A stretch of 64,000 nucleotides of DNA from positions 1 to 64,000 of the forward strand of contig NZ_JAMXMV010000036.1 of the NCBI RefSeq assembly GCF_024055715.1. Reading direction: 5' to 3'. The position numbers were made by a program, and so were the translations under genes. This stretch comes from Actinoallomurus soli (GTDB lineage Bacteria > Actinomycetota > Actinomycetes > Streptosporangiales > Streptosporangiaceae). A model generated the notes under the pieces. That model saw only the letters and a list, made by a program, of their open reading frames with translations, ran no database searches and had not been told where the DNA came from. Shown here piece by piece: positions 16,995 through 24,997 of the stretch (position 1 is its first letter; each line of letters begins with the position of its first letter).

Positions 16995-17748
16995 TCAGAA
17001 TCCGTTCGCGCGGCATCCGCTGCGCCGGTACGCCTTCTCCTGGCAGCGGCTCGCGCAGCGCGACGGACGGCATCTGGACGTGGGATGCGGCGACGGGTAC
17101 TTCCTGTCGACGCTTCAGACGACCACCAGGCTGGAATGCTCCGGCGCCGACCCGCATCCCGGCTACCTGGAGGTGGCGCGGCACCGGAACGGGAACCTGC
17201 GCCTGCACCGGCTGACGATCGCGGGAGAGCTCCCCTTCGACACGGGTGAGTTCGACTCGGTGTCGCTCCTCGACGTCCTGGAGCACGTGCCGGACGAGTC
17301 CCGCTTCCTCGACGAGGTGCACCGCGTGCTGTCGCCCGGCGGCCTCCTCGTCCTCACCGTGCCGCGGCGGCACATCTTCTCCTTCCTCGATCCGGACAAC
17401 GCGAAGTTCCGTTTCCCGCGGCTGCACCGGTTCGTCTACACGGCCAGATTCGGACGCCGGGTCTACCGGGAGCGGTTCGTCGACCTCAGCGACGACCTGC
17501 GCGGCGACATGTCGGTCGGCAAGCACGAGCACACCAACTACCGGCCCGCGGACCTCATCGGCCTGCTCCGCGGGAGCGGCTTCGAACCCACGGCCGTCGA
17601 GGGCGCCAACCTCTTCTGGCGCTGGCTCCACGCGCCCGCGCTACTGACCGGCGGCCGGCTGCGGGCGCTGCTCGAGAGGCTCATCTACCTCGATGGCGTG
17701 ATCTTCAAATCGGCCAACATCCACGTGGCCGCCAGGAGGGTTCCATGA
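16984..17748 (+). CDS. Class I SAM-dependent methyltransferase
   Basis: A 254-aa methyltransferase with the SAM motif HLDVGCGDGYF (about residues 30-40), an acidic DPHP segment after strand 2, and VSLLDVLEHVPDESRFLDEV, typical of UbiE/Methyltransf_11 proteins. The C-terminal part (LFWRWLHAPALLTGG, LIYLDGVIFKSAN) is moderately hydrophobic and may contact the membrane or a lipid substrate. ATG 16984 has GGGGA upstream, and an in-frame GTG at 16972 is the alternative. It overlaps the genes on both sides. The probable target is the sugar or lipid made by this block. Confidence 0.82.
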   Translation: MIVDQNPFARHPLRRYAFSWQRLAQRDGRHLDVGCGDGYFLSTLQTTTRLECSGADPHPGYLEVARHRNGNLRLHRLTIAGELPFDTGEFDSVSLLDVLEHVPDESRFLDEVHRVLSPGGLLVLTVPRRHIFSFLDPDNAKFRFPRLHRFVYTARFGRRVYRERFVDLSDDLRGDMSVGKHEHTNYRPADLIGLLRGSGFEPTAVEGANLFWRWLHAPALLTGGRLRALLERLIYLDGVIFKSANIHVAARRVP

Positions 17749-18827
17749 AGATCCACGAGAACGTGCGCCTGGCCAAGTTCTTCGCCCAGCTCGCCGTCAA
17801 GCAACGCGTCGCCCCCCGGCTCGGCGTCCGGCCGCTCGTCTCCGAGCTCTTCCTGACGGAGAACTGCAACCTGCGGTGCGTCAGCTGCAGCTGCTGGCTG
17901 GACAACACCAAGGGCGAGCTGACCACCGACGAGTGGAAGGACGTCCTGCGGCAGCTCGTCCGGCTGCGGATCCTGAAGGCCAACTTCACCGGGGGAGAAC
18001 CGCTCATCCGGCCGGACGCGCTGGAGATCATGGCGTACGCCCATGAGCAGGGCATAAAGCACCTGCACCTGAACACGAACGGCATCAGGCTCACGCCGGC
18101 CATGCTCACCAAGGTCCTCGACGCGGGGGTCCGGAGCTTCAACATCTCCGTGGACGGGCCCAACGGCCTTGTCCACGATCGCATCAGGGGCCGTCTTGGC
18201 GCGTTCCAAACCACGATGGAGCACCTCCGCGGGGTCATCGACCAGCGGGAACGGTACGGGCTCAAGGTCCGGATGAACTTCACCGTGATGCGGGAGAACG
18301 TCGAGTACCTGCCCGACATCGCCCGGCTGGCGCAGGAACTCCGCGTCCGGCTCTACCTCAACCTCGCGACGGACCAGACCTTCCTGTTCCGGGCCCCGAA
18401 GGTCACCGAGCTCAAGCAGGTCGACGCCGACGAGATCACCGAGGCCCTCGGGCGCCTGGAAGAGGTGATGCGCTCGGACGGGCGCTGGCTCCCGCGTTAC
18501 TCGGACATGTCATACATCCCCCGGCATTTCTCGGACATCGTGCAACGCGACATTCCCTGCGCGGAGTCGCAGCTCAAGCTGATGATCCACTCCAGGGGGG
18601 AGATCGGGGGCTGCTGGGGTCACGACCCGACCTTCAACGTGCGGGAACGGCGGATCTCCGAGGTGATCGAGTCCGAGGAGTACCGCGAGGAGCACGCGCG
18701 GCTGTTCCGCAAGGAGTGCGTGGGCTGCGGCAGCAACTACAGCCTGAACCTCCGCTGGCGGCCGACCACCTACGTGAACGACCTGATGTGGCGAGCGGGG
18801 CGCCGCCACCTCGGAAGGGACACCTGA
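17745..18827 (+). CDS. Radical SAM enzyme with SPASM-like C-terminus
   Basis: A 360-aa protein. The [4Fe-4S] SAM-binding motif is CNLRCVSC (Cys41, Cys45, Cys48), followed by the GGEPL motif (NFTGGEPLIR) and ISVDGPNG. A C-terminal Cys set (IPCAES, GGCWGHD, ECVGCGSN) looks like a SPASM/twitch region binding auxiliary clusters. SPASM enzymes modify peptides, sugars or other small molecules by radical chemistry. Surrounded by sugar genes, it may perform dehydration, epimerisation or C-methyl-type chemistry on a sugar, but a peptide substrate cannot be excluded. The ATG overlaps the preceding stop and follows AGGAGGG. Confidence 0.85.
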   Translation: MKIHENVRLAKFFAQLAVKQRVAPRLGVRPLVSELFLTENCNLRCVSCSCWLDNTKGELTTDEWKDVLRQLVRLRILKANFTGGEPLIRPDALEIMAYAHEQGIKHLHLNTNGIRLTPAMLTKVLDAGVRSFNISVDGPNGLVHDRIRGRLGAFQTTMEHLRGVIDQRERYGLKVRMNFTVMRENVEYLPDIARLAQELRVRLYLNLATDQTFLFRAPKVTELKQVDADEITEALGRLEEVMRSDGRWLPRYSDMSYIPRHFSDIVQRDIPCAESQLKLMIHSRGEIGGCWGHDPTFNVRERRISEVIESEEYREEHARLFRKECVGCGSNYSLNLRWRPTTYVNDLMWRAGRRHLGRDT

Positions 18828-19613
18828 ATGCGGCCGAGCCAGGCCCTCTACAGCGCGCTCGCGCCGACGTACCAAGAGCACTTCGAGGTGCCGCACCGGC
18901 GCGCGTACGACACGCTCGCGTGGGAACGCGTGCGGCGCGTGCTGCCCGGCCGCGGGCCGATCGTGGACGCGGGATGCGGCGTGGGCCGCTGGGTGGAGCG
19001 CCTCGTCGGGGCGGGCCACACGGTGATCGGGATCGAGCAGTCGCCCGGCATGCTCGCGGAGCTGAGACGAGCCGACCGCCCGGGGTTCACCCTCGTCGAA
19101 GGCTCCATGGAGACGGCCGAGCTCGCGGAGGGCTCGGCCGCCATGGTGATGGCCCTCGGCTCGCTGCAGTACACCGCGGACCCGGAGGCGACGGTGCGCC
19201 GGTTCGCCCGGTGGGTGCGGCCGGGCGGCCGGGTGGTCGTGCTCGTCGACTCCCTCATGGGCCTGGTCCTCGAACTGCTGCGGGACGGCAGGCCGACCGA
19301 GGCGACGGAGCGCCTGCGCACACGGATGGGCGTATGGCGGGTCGACGGTCAGCACGCCGACATGCACCTCTTCGACGCCGCCCGGCTGCGGCGGGCGTTC
19401 GAGGACGCCGGCCTGACCGACGTGGAGGTGCACGGCCTGCTCGTGACGGCCGCACCGCTGGGCGTCGGCCGGCTGACCGAGGAACTTCAACGTGATTGGG
19501 ACGCGCACCTGGCCCTCGAACGCGAGTTGCTCGCCGACCCGGCCATGGCCGACGCCGGCAAGCAGCTGCTGGCGACGGGCCGTCGTCCGACCTCCGACGG
19601 TGATGAGGGATAG
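18828..19613 (+). CDS. Second class I SAM-dependent methyltransferase
   Basis: A 261-aa methyltransferase with IVDAGCGVGRWVERL (from residue 45), VIGIEQSPGML after it, and a FARWVRPGGRVVVLVDS post-motif region. It is unlike the first methyltransferase (16984) beyond the common core, so the two probably act at different positions or substrates. The ATG directly follows the stop of the radical SAM gene, and the fusion gene begins immediately after its own stop, consistent with one operon. Confidence 0.82.
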   Translation: MRPSQALYSALAPTYQEHFEVPHRRAYDTLAWERVRRVLPGRGPIVDAGCGVGRWVERLVGAGHTVIGIEQSPGMLAELRRADRPGFTLVEGSMETAELAEGSAAMVMALGSLQYTADPEATVRRFARWVRPGGRVVVLVDSLMGLVLELLRDGRPTEATERLRTRMGVWRVDGQHADMHLFDAARLRRAFEDAGLTDVEVHGLLVTAAPLGVGRLTEELQRDWDAHLALERELLADPAMADAGKQLLATGRRPTSDGDEG

Positions 19614-21674
19614 ATGGAGACGTTCGTTGTTCTGGGAGGGTCCGGCTTCATCGGGGGCAGGATCAGCGAGTCGCTGCTGACCGCCGGCCATGAGGTGACC
19701 GTGGTCGATCGCCGTCCGCCGCCGGATCGGCTGGTGACGGCGGGAGCCCGGTGGCTGGCCGTCGACGCCCTCACCGACGAGCCGCCACGGCTCCCGGACG
19801 GGACCGTGGTCGTCTCGCTCGGCATGAGCGATCCGCGTCCCCGATGGCCGTGGCTGCTGCCCGTGGGCAACGCCGTGTCGACCGCGCGGATCCTGCCGGC
19901 GCTGGCCGGGCACGACGTCGTGCTGCTGTCCTCGGTGGAGGTCTACGGCAGCGCGGAGGCGCCGCTGCGCGAGGACACCGCCCCCGTGCTCCCGTGGACC
20001 GGGGAGGAGCTCGGCGGATGGTGCGACGACGCGCTCCTGGCGGCCCGTGAGGCCTGCCCCCTGTGGCGGGTCGCGCCGCTGGGCCGCCGCATGGCCGAGG
20101 CCGACCCGACGGGGCGGTGGATCTACGGCATGTCGAAACTGGCGCAGGAACGCCTGGTACGGGACGCCGTCGACGCCGGGCGGCTGACCGTCCTGCGCCT
20201 CGCCAACGTGGTCGGGGTCGGCCAGGACCGGTTCGTCGCCAGGATCACGAGGAAGGCGCTGGCCGGTCACCCCCTGCCGGTCACCGACACCGTCCGCAGC
20301 TTCGTGCCGGTGCGCGACCTCGGCCGGATCATCGAGGAGGGCGTCGGGCCCGGGATCTACAACGTCGGCGCGCCGGCCACCTCCCTGGTCTCCGTCGCCG
20401 AGGAGGTCCGGGACCTGTGCGGTTCGGAGTCGCCGATCCGGCCCGTTCCGCCGCCCGCCGACGACACCTGCGGGGTCGTCGACGTCTCGGCCCTCGCGGC
20501 CGCGGGTCACCGGGTGGGAGAGCTGCGGCCGTGCCTCGAAGAGATCGTCACGTCCCTCCGCCGGGACGGCACGCCCTCGTTCGATCCGCCGGTCCCGGTG
20601 GTGATCCCTCCTCGCGCGGCCCTCCCGGACGAGGTCGCCGCCCGCCAGCAGCAGTGCCTGTGGACCGGCGAGATCAAGCACGGCAACCGCTGGTCGGAGG
20701 AACTGCGCGAGCGGCTGGCCAAGGAACTCGACGTCCCGGCCGGCCGGACCCTCCTCGTGACCACCTCCGGGACGTCCGCCCTGCGCCTGGTGATCGCGGC
20801 GGTCGCCGGCCCGGCGGCGCCGGGCGAGGCCGCGGTGCTGCCCTCGTTCACCTTCCCGGCCACCGCGGAGGTGCTGCTTCAACTCGGGTACCGGCTGCGC
20901 TTCATCGACGTGGACGAGCGAGGGTGGACGCTCGATCCCGAGGCCCTGCGCGCCGCCCTGAGCGAGGAGCCGGCCCGCGTGGTCGTCTGCGTCGACACGT
21001 TCGGGAACCCCTGCCGCTATGAGGAGCTGTCGAGCGTCTGCGCGGAGCACGGCGCCGTTCTCGTCGCGGACTCCGCGGCGGCGCTCGGCAGCCGCTACCG
21101 GGGCCGCCCCGTGGCGTCGCAGGCGGACGGCCACTCGTACTCGATGAGCTTCGCCAAGGTCCTGTCCGCCGGCGGGGCGGGCGGCGCCGCCGTGCTCCCG
21201 GCGGACGCCGCCGAGAGGATGCTCGCGGACCGGTCGGCGTGGTGGCGTTCGGAGCTGATGCACGAACTGCACGCGATCTACGCCCTGGACCAGCTCCAGG
21301 TGCTCGAGGACCTGGTACGGCGCCGCAACCGGGTCGCCGAGATCTACCGTGACGGTCTGTCCGGCCTCCCCGGGCTCCGGCCGCAGGAGACCGACCCGGA
21401 CGACCTGAACTGTTACGTCCATTGGGTCGTCCGGATCCCGGACCCGCCGGGCCGTCCGGCGCTGGAACGCGCGCTGCTGGAGCGCGGCGTGCACACGAAG
21501 CCCTACTTCCGGGCGGCGCACCTGGCCGCCTTCGGAAACGGCGAGCGGTTGCCCGTCACCGAGCGGCTCGACGCCGAGGCGCTCGCACTGCCGATGTCCT
21601 CGGAGCTCACGGTGGAGGAGGCCGAGAAGATCGTCATGACCGTGCGGCACTGCTACGCGGACCTGACGCGATGA
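19614..21674 (+). CDS. Fused NAD-epimerase and DegT-type aminotransferase
   Basis: A 686-aa two-domain protein. Residues 1 to about 315 form an extended SDR: LGGSGFIGGRI, LLSSVEVYGSAEAP, YGMSK with Tyr171/Lys175, and an NVGAP tail segment. Residues about 335-686 form a DegT/DnrJ/EryC1 sugar aminotransferase: TTSGTSALRL for phosphate binding, LVADSAAALGS with the pyridine-binding Asp486, and SMSFAKVLSAGG with the probable PLP lysine, Lys515. The pair suggests oxidation or epimerisation of an NDP-sugar followed by transamination to an amino sugar by channelled chemistry. The two activities usually come from separate genes. The start follows the previous stop with no gap, and the end overlaps the sugar transferase. 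Confidence 0.85.
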   Translation: METFVVLGGSGFIGGRISESLLTAGHEVTVVDRRPPPDRLVTAGARWLAVDALTDEPPRLPDGTVVVSLGMSDPRPRWPWLLPVGNAVSTARILPALAGHDVVLLSSVEVYGSAEAPLREDTAPVLPWTGEELGGWCDDALLAAREACPLWRVAPLGRRMAEADPTGRWIYGMSKLAQERLVRDAVDAGRLTVLRLANVVGVGQDRFVARITRKALAGHPLPVTDTVRSFVPVRDLGRIIEEGVGPGIYNVGAPATSLVSVAEEVRDLCGSESPIRPVPPPADDTCGVVDVSALAAAGHRVGELRPCLEEIVTSLRRDGTPSFDPPVPVVIPPRAALPDEVAARQQQCLWTGEIKHGNRWSEELRERLAKELDVPAGRTLLVTTSGTSALRLVIAAVAGPAAPGEAAVLPSFTFPATAEVLLQLGYRLRFIDVDERGWTLDPEALRAALSEEPARVVVCVDTFGNPCRYEELSSVCAEHGAVLVADSAAALGSRYRGRPVASQADGHSYSMSFAKVLSAGGAGGAAVLPADAAERMLADRSAWWRSELMHELHAIYALDQLQVLEDLVRRRNRVAEIYRDGLSGLPGLRPQETDPDDLNCYVHWVVRIPDPPGRPALERALLERGVHTKPYFRAAHLAAFGNGERLPVTERLDAEALALPMSSELTVEEAEKIVMTVRHCYADLTR

Positions 21675-22279
21675 CCGGTCCGAACGGCCGGGCCAAACGC
21701 GCCGTCGACCTCCTCGTGGGCGCGCTCGCCATGGTGATGTCCGCCCCGCTGCTGGGCGCCCTCGCCATCGCGATCAAGTGGTCGTCCCCCGGGCCGGTCC
21801 TGTTCCGGCAGGAGCGGGTGGGCCGGGGACGCCGCCCGTTCACGATGCTGAAGCTGCGGACCATGGTCGACGGGGCGGACCGGATGGTGGCGGAGCTGCT
21901 GGCACGGGGCGGTACCGACGAGCGGTTCTACAAGTTCCAGGACGACCCGCGCATCACCCGGGTCGGCGCCTTCCTGAGGCGCTGGTCGCTGGACGAGCTA
22001 CCGCAGCTCTGGAACGTTCTCCGCGGCGAGATGAGCCTGGTGGGCCCGCGCCCGGCCCTCGCGTCGGAGGTACGGGCCTATGCGCCGTGGCAGCTGCGGA
22101 GGCTGGAGGTCCGGCCCGGCATGACCGGGGCGTGGCAGGTCAGCGGACGATCCGAGCTGGGCTTCGACGACTGCGTACGCCTGGACCTCGCCTACATCGA
22201 CGGGTGGCGGCTCGCCCGGGACGTGGGCATCCTCCTCCGTACGGCGCCGGCCGTGCTGCGGCGCCGGGGCGCCTTGTGA
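21671..22279 (+). CDS. Polyprenyl-phosphate sugar-1-phosphate transferase
   Basis: A 202-aa bacterial sugar transferase (WbaP/PglC-type catalytic domain). A membrane re-entrant helix ([19 protein letters not shown]) leads into [17 protein letters not shown], then [27 protein letters not shown] and VGPRPAL. It transfers a sugar phosphate to undecaprenyl phosphate and so starts lipid-linked glycan assembly. It lacks the N-terminal multi-helix domain of WbaP, so it is the short form. It overlaps both neighbours by 4 bp. Open frame upstream of 21671 is inside the fusion gene. Confidence 0.9.
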   Translation: MTGPNGRAKRAVDLLVGALAMVMSAPLLGALAIAIKWSSPGPVLFRQERVGRGRRPFTMLKLRTMVDGADRMVAELLARGGTDERFYKFQDDPRITRVGAFLRRWSLDELPQLWNVLRGEMSLVGPRPALASEVRAYAPWQLRRLEVRPGMTGAWQVSGRSELGFDDCVRLDLAYIDGWRLARDVGILLRTAPAVLRRRGAL

Positions 22280-23118
22280 GCTGCGGGATCCGCCTGATCG
22301 CGGCGGACCTGGACGGCACTCTGCTGCCGCACGCCCGTGACCCGGCGGCGCCGGCCCCGGCGCCGTCGGCCCGCCTGCGCGCGGCACTGCGAGGTGTCCT
22401 CGACGCCGGGATCCACGTCGTCGTGGCCACCGGACGTCCGGGACGGCAGGCCAGGCGCCTCACCGCGGGGCTCGGGGTGCACGACCTGGCGGTGTGCGCC
22501 AACGGCGCCGAGGTCTACGACCTCCGCGCGGGGGCCGCGGTCCGGCGGTCGTTCCTGTCCGCGGCCGGCGCGCGCCAGGTGCTCGCCCAGGTGCGGGCGT
22601 CGATCCCGGACGTCGTGTTCGCGTGGGAGGACAGCGACGGGATCGGCCATGAGACCCGCTGGAACACGCCCTTCGTCGAACCGCCGGTCGAGGTCGGGGA
22701 TCCGGCCGACCTCCTGAACCGGCCCGTCGGCAAGCTGCTGGCCCGCCATCCCGTCCTCGGCCCCGCCGAGCTCGCCGCGCGGGTGCGCGCCGGTCGCCGG
22801 GCGGCCGCCGGCCTGACCCTGACCTGGTCGACCGGGCCCATCCTCGAGATCCTCGCGCGCGGTGTGAGCAAGGGCGCGGCGCTGGAATCGCTGTCCCGAC
22901 GCCTCGGTGTCGCCGCCCATCAGGTCATGGCGATCGGGGACGCCCACAACGACCTGTCCATGCTCGCCTTCGCCGGACGCGCGGTCGCGGCGGGTGACGC
23001 GCCCTCCGCCGTACGGGCGGCGGCGGACCTGGTCATCGGGCCGGATGATCCCGATGGGGTGGCGCGTGTCCTCGAACGGCTCCTACCATGGGAGCGCTCC
23101 CAAAGAGGGTGGTCATGA
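22276..23118 (+). CDS. HAD-superfamily phosphatase (Cof type)
   Basis: A 280-aa HAD hydrolase. Motif I is DLDGTLL with Asp11/Asp13, motif II is in HVVVATGRPG, and motif IV is GDAHNDLSML (Asp222). The C2-type cap and the order fit Cof/sugar-phosphatase proteins. It may dephosphorylate a sugar or lipid intermediate of the block. The GTG start overlaps the previous TGA (GTGA). Its own stop overlaps the ATG of the next small ORF. Confidence 0.85.
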   Translation: MSCGIRLIAADLDGTLLPHARDPAAPAPAPSARLRAALRGVLDAGIHVVVATGRPGRQARRLTAGLGVHDLAVCANGAEVYDLRAGAAVRRSFLSAAGARQVLAQVRASIPDVVFAWEDSDGIGHETRWNTPFVEPPVEVGDPADLLNRPVGKLLARHPVLGPAELAARVRAGRRAAAGLTLTWSTGPILEILARGVSKGAALESLSRRLGVAAHQVMAIGDAHNDLSMLAFAGRAVAAGDAPSAVRAAADLVIGPDDPDGVARVLERLLPWERSQRGWS

Positions 23119-23207
23119 TGCGCGACGGAAGGGCGGCCGGCACGGCCGACGTGCCCTCCCGGCCGGGGAGCGCGCCGGTCCACCGACACGGGGGCGCCCG
23201 CCTGTGA
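23115..23207 (+). CDS. 30-codon ORF coupled to both neighbours
   Basis: A frame of 30 codons begins with two Met codons. Its ATG overlaps the HAD stop (ATGA at 23115), and its TGA overlaps the GTG start of the ABC gene (GTGA at 23204). AGAGGGTGG lies just upstream. The peptide is rich in Arg, Gly, Ala and Pro, has no Cys, and ends PVHRHGGARL. It fills the only gap in this part of the operon. It could be a translational-coupling ORF or a small secreted or modified peptide. No family is recognised. Confidence 0.4.
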   Translation: MMRDGRAAGTADVPSRPGSAPVHRHGGARL

Positions 23208-24997
23208 CGCGTCGATGGCCGGCCATCGCCCGGCTCGTACCCCACGCCGGGTTCGGGCCCGCGGCGGCGGCCATCGCGCACAGCCTCGTCACCGGCCTGC
23301 TGCCGATCGCGTTCATCTTCTGCACGAGCTCCATGCTGGCCGCGCTCCCGGACTCGGCGCACCCGCACGCGTGGATCGCCCCGGCGGGCCTGGCGATGGC
23401 CGCCCTGCTGGCGCAGCAGGTGCTCGCCCCGTTCCAGGCCGCGCTCGCCGAGCTGGTGACCCGCCGGGTCGACGAGCGCTGCCTGAACCGCGTCGTCACC
23501 TCGGCCGTCGCGGACACCCCCATGACCGCCCTGCAACGGCCGGAGGTCATGGACCGGCTCGGCGACGTCAACGCCGCGTTCGAGGGCGCGGCGCCGACGC
23601 CGGGCGCCGCGGTGGCCGGGGCCATCGCGCTGGTCACCCGCTACGTGCAACTCCTCGGCGCGGTCATCCTCGTCGGTGTCGAGCTGAGCCCGGTGGCCGG
23701 TCTCGTCGCCGCCGCGACCGCGCTGATCGTCCGCGTCGCCCAGCGCGGATCCCTCGCCCGGTTCGCGACCGCCTGGACCGGCATGGCCGGAGCGCGCCGG
23801 AAGATCAACTACCTGCTCGACGTGGGTCTCGGCGCCGCGGACGCCAAAGAGCTGCGCGTCCTGGGACTGCTGCCGTGGCTGCGCGCGCGCCATCGCGCCG
23901 ACTCGCGGGCCTACCTCGCTCCGATGTGGTCCCGGCGCCGCCGCATCTACTTCCGACCCTTCGTGGGGTACTCCCTGATCGCGCTGGCCGGCGGCGGACT
24001 GACCATGGTGCTGCTGGAGCGCGCGGCCGTGGCGGGCCGGGTGGACCTGCGGGCCCTGTCCATCGCCGTTCAGTGCCTGCTCGTGGCCATGCGCTTCGGG
24101 GTGTTCTTTCCCGAGAGCGACATCAAGACCCAGCACGGTTTCGAGACCCAGCGGGCGATCCTGGAGTTCGAACGGTACGCGGTGGGCCCCGCATCCCCTC
24201 CCGAGGTCACGCGCGGAGAGGTCGCCGCGCCGCGCCGCTCGATCGCCTTCGAGCGCGTCGTCTTCGCCTACGACGAGGCGCCCGTTCCCGTCCTCGACGG
24301 CTGCGACCTCGAGATCACGGCGGGCCGCTCCACCGCGATCGTCGGGTTCAACGGCGCGGGCAAGACCACGCTGATCAAGCTGCTCGCCCGGCTCCACGAC
24401 CCGCAGCGCGGCCGGGTCACGGTCGACGGGCGCGACCTGCGCGACCTCGACGTCCGCGCGTGGCGGCGCCGGCTCGCCGTCATCTTCCAGGACTTCCTGC
24501 GGTACGACCTCACCGCCGCCGACAACATCCGCATGGGCGCGCCCGACCTGCCCCGCGACGACACGGCGCTGCTCGACGCGGCCGAACGGGCGGGCGCGCT
24601 CGACCTGATCGAGAGGCTGCCCGCCGGCCTGGACACGCCGTTGTCGTCCCGGTACCGCGGCGGACAGGACCTGTCCGGCGGCCAGTGGCAGCGCATCGCG
24701 CTGGCCAGGGCGCTGTACGCGGTCCACGCCGGCGCGTCGGTCCTCGTGATGGACGAGCCGACGGCCCACTTCGACGTCCGCGCCGAGACCCGCTTCTTCG
24801 ACCGGTTCCTCGAACTGACCGAGGGACTGACCACCGTGCTCGTCGCGCATCGCTTCTCCACCGTCCGCCACGCCGACCGGATCGTCGTGCTCGACGGCGG
24901 CCGCGTCGTCGAGTCCGGTGACCATGACGGGCTCGTCGGTCTCGGCGGTCGGTACGCGAAGCTGTTCGCGCTGCAGGCCGAGAGGTTCGCGCGATGA
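23204..24997 (+). CDS. ABC exporter half-transporter 1
   Basis: A 597-aa protein with an N-terminal six-helix region (about residues 1-320) and a C-terminal ATPase. Walker A is GFNGAGKTT near residue 381, the Q-loop is VIFQDFLRYDL, the signature is LSGGQWQR, Walker B is VLVMDEPTAHFD, and the switch histidine is in VAHRFST. It exports or flips a substrate across the membrane. The GTG at 23204 is chosen because it couples to the preceding small ORF. Longer open frame upstream overlaps the HAD gene. It probably pairs with the second half-transporter, whose start overlaps its stop. Confidence 0.88.
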   Translation: MTRRWPAIARLVPHAGFGPAAAAIAHSLVTGLLPIAFIFCTSSMLAALPDSAHPHAWIAPAGLAMAALLAQQVLAPFQAALAELVTRRVDERCLNRVVTSAVADTPMTALQRPEVMDRLGDVNAAFEGAAPTPGAAVAGAIALVTRYVQLLGAVILVGVELSPVAGLVAAATALIVRVAQRGSLARFATAWTGMAGARRKINYLLDVGLGAADAKELRVLGLLPWLRARHRADSRAYLAPMWSRRRRIYFRPFVGYSLIALAGGGLTMVLLERAAVAGRVDLRALSIAVQCLLVAMRFGVFFPESDIKTQHGFETQRAILEFERYAVGPASPPEVTRGEVAAPRRSIAFERVVFAYDEAPVPVLDGCDLEITAGRSTAIVGFNGAGKTTLIKLLARLHDPQRGRVTVDGRDLRDLDVRAWRRRLAVIFQDFLRYDLTAADNIRMGAPDLPRDDTALLDAAERAGALDLIERLPAGLDTPLSSRYRGGQDLSGGQWQRIALARALYAVHAGASVLVMDEPTAHFDVRAETRFFDRFLELTEGLTTVLVAHRFSTVRHADRIVVLDGGRVVESGDHDGLVGLGGRYAKLFALQAERFAR

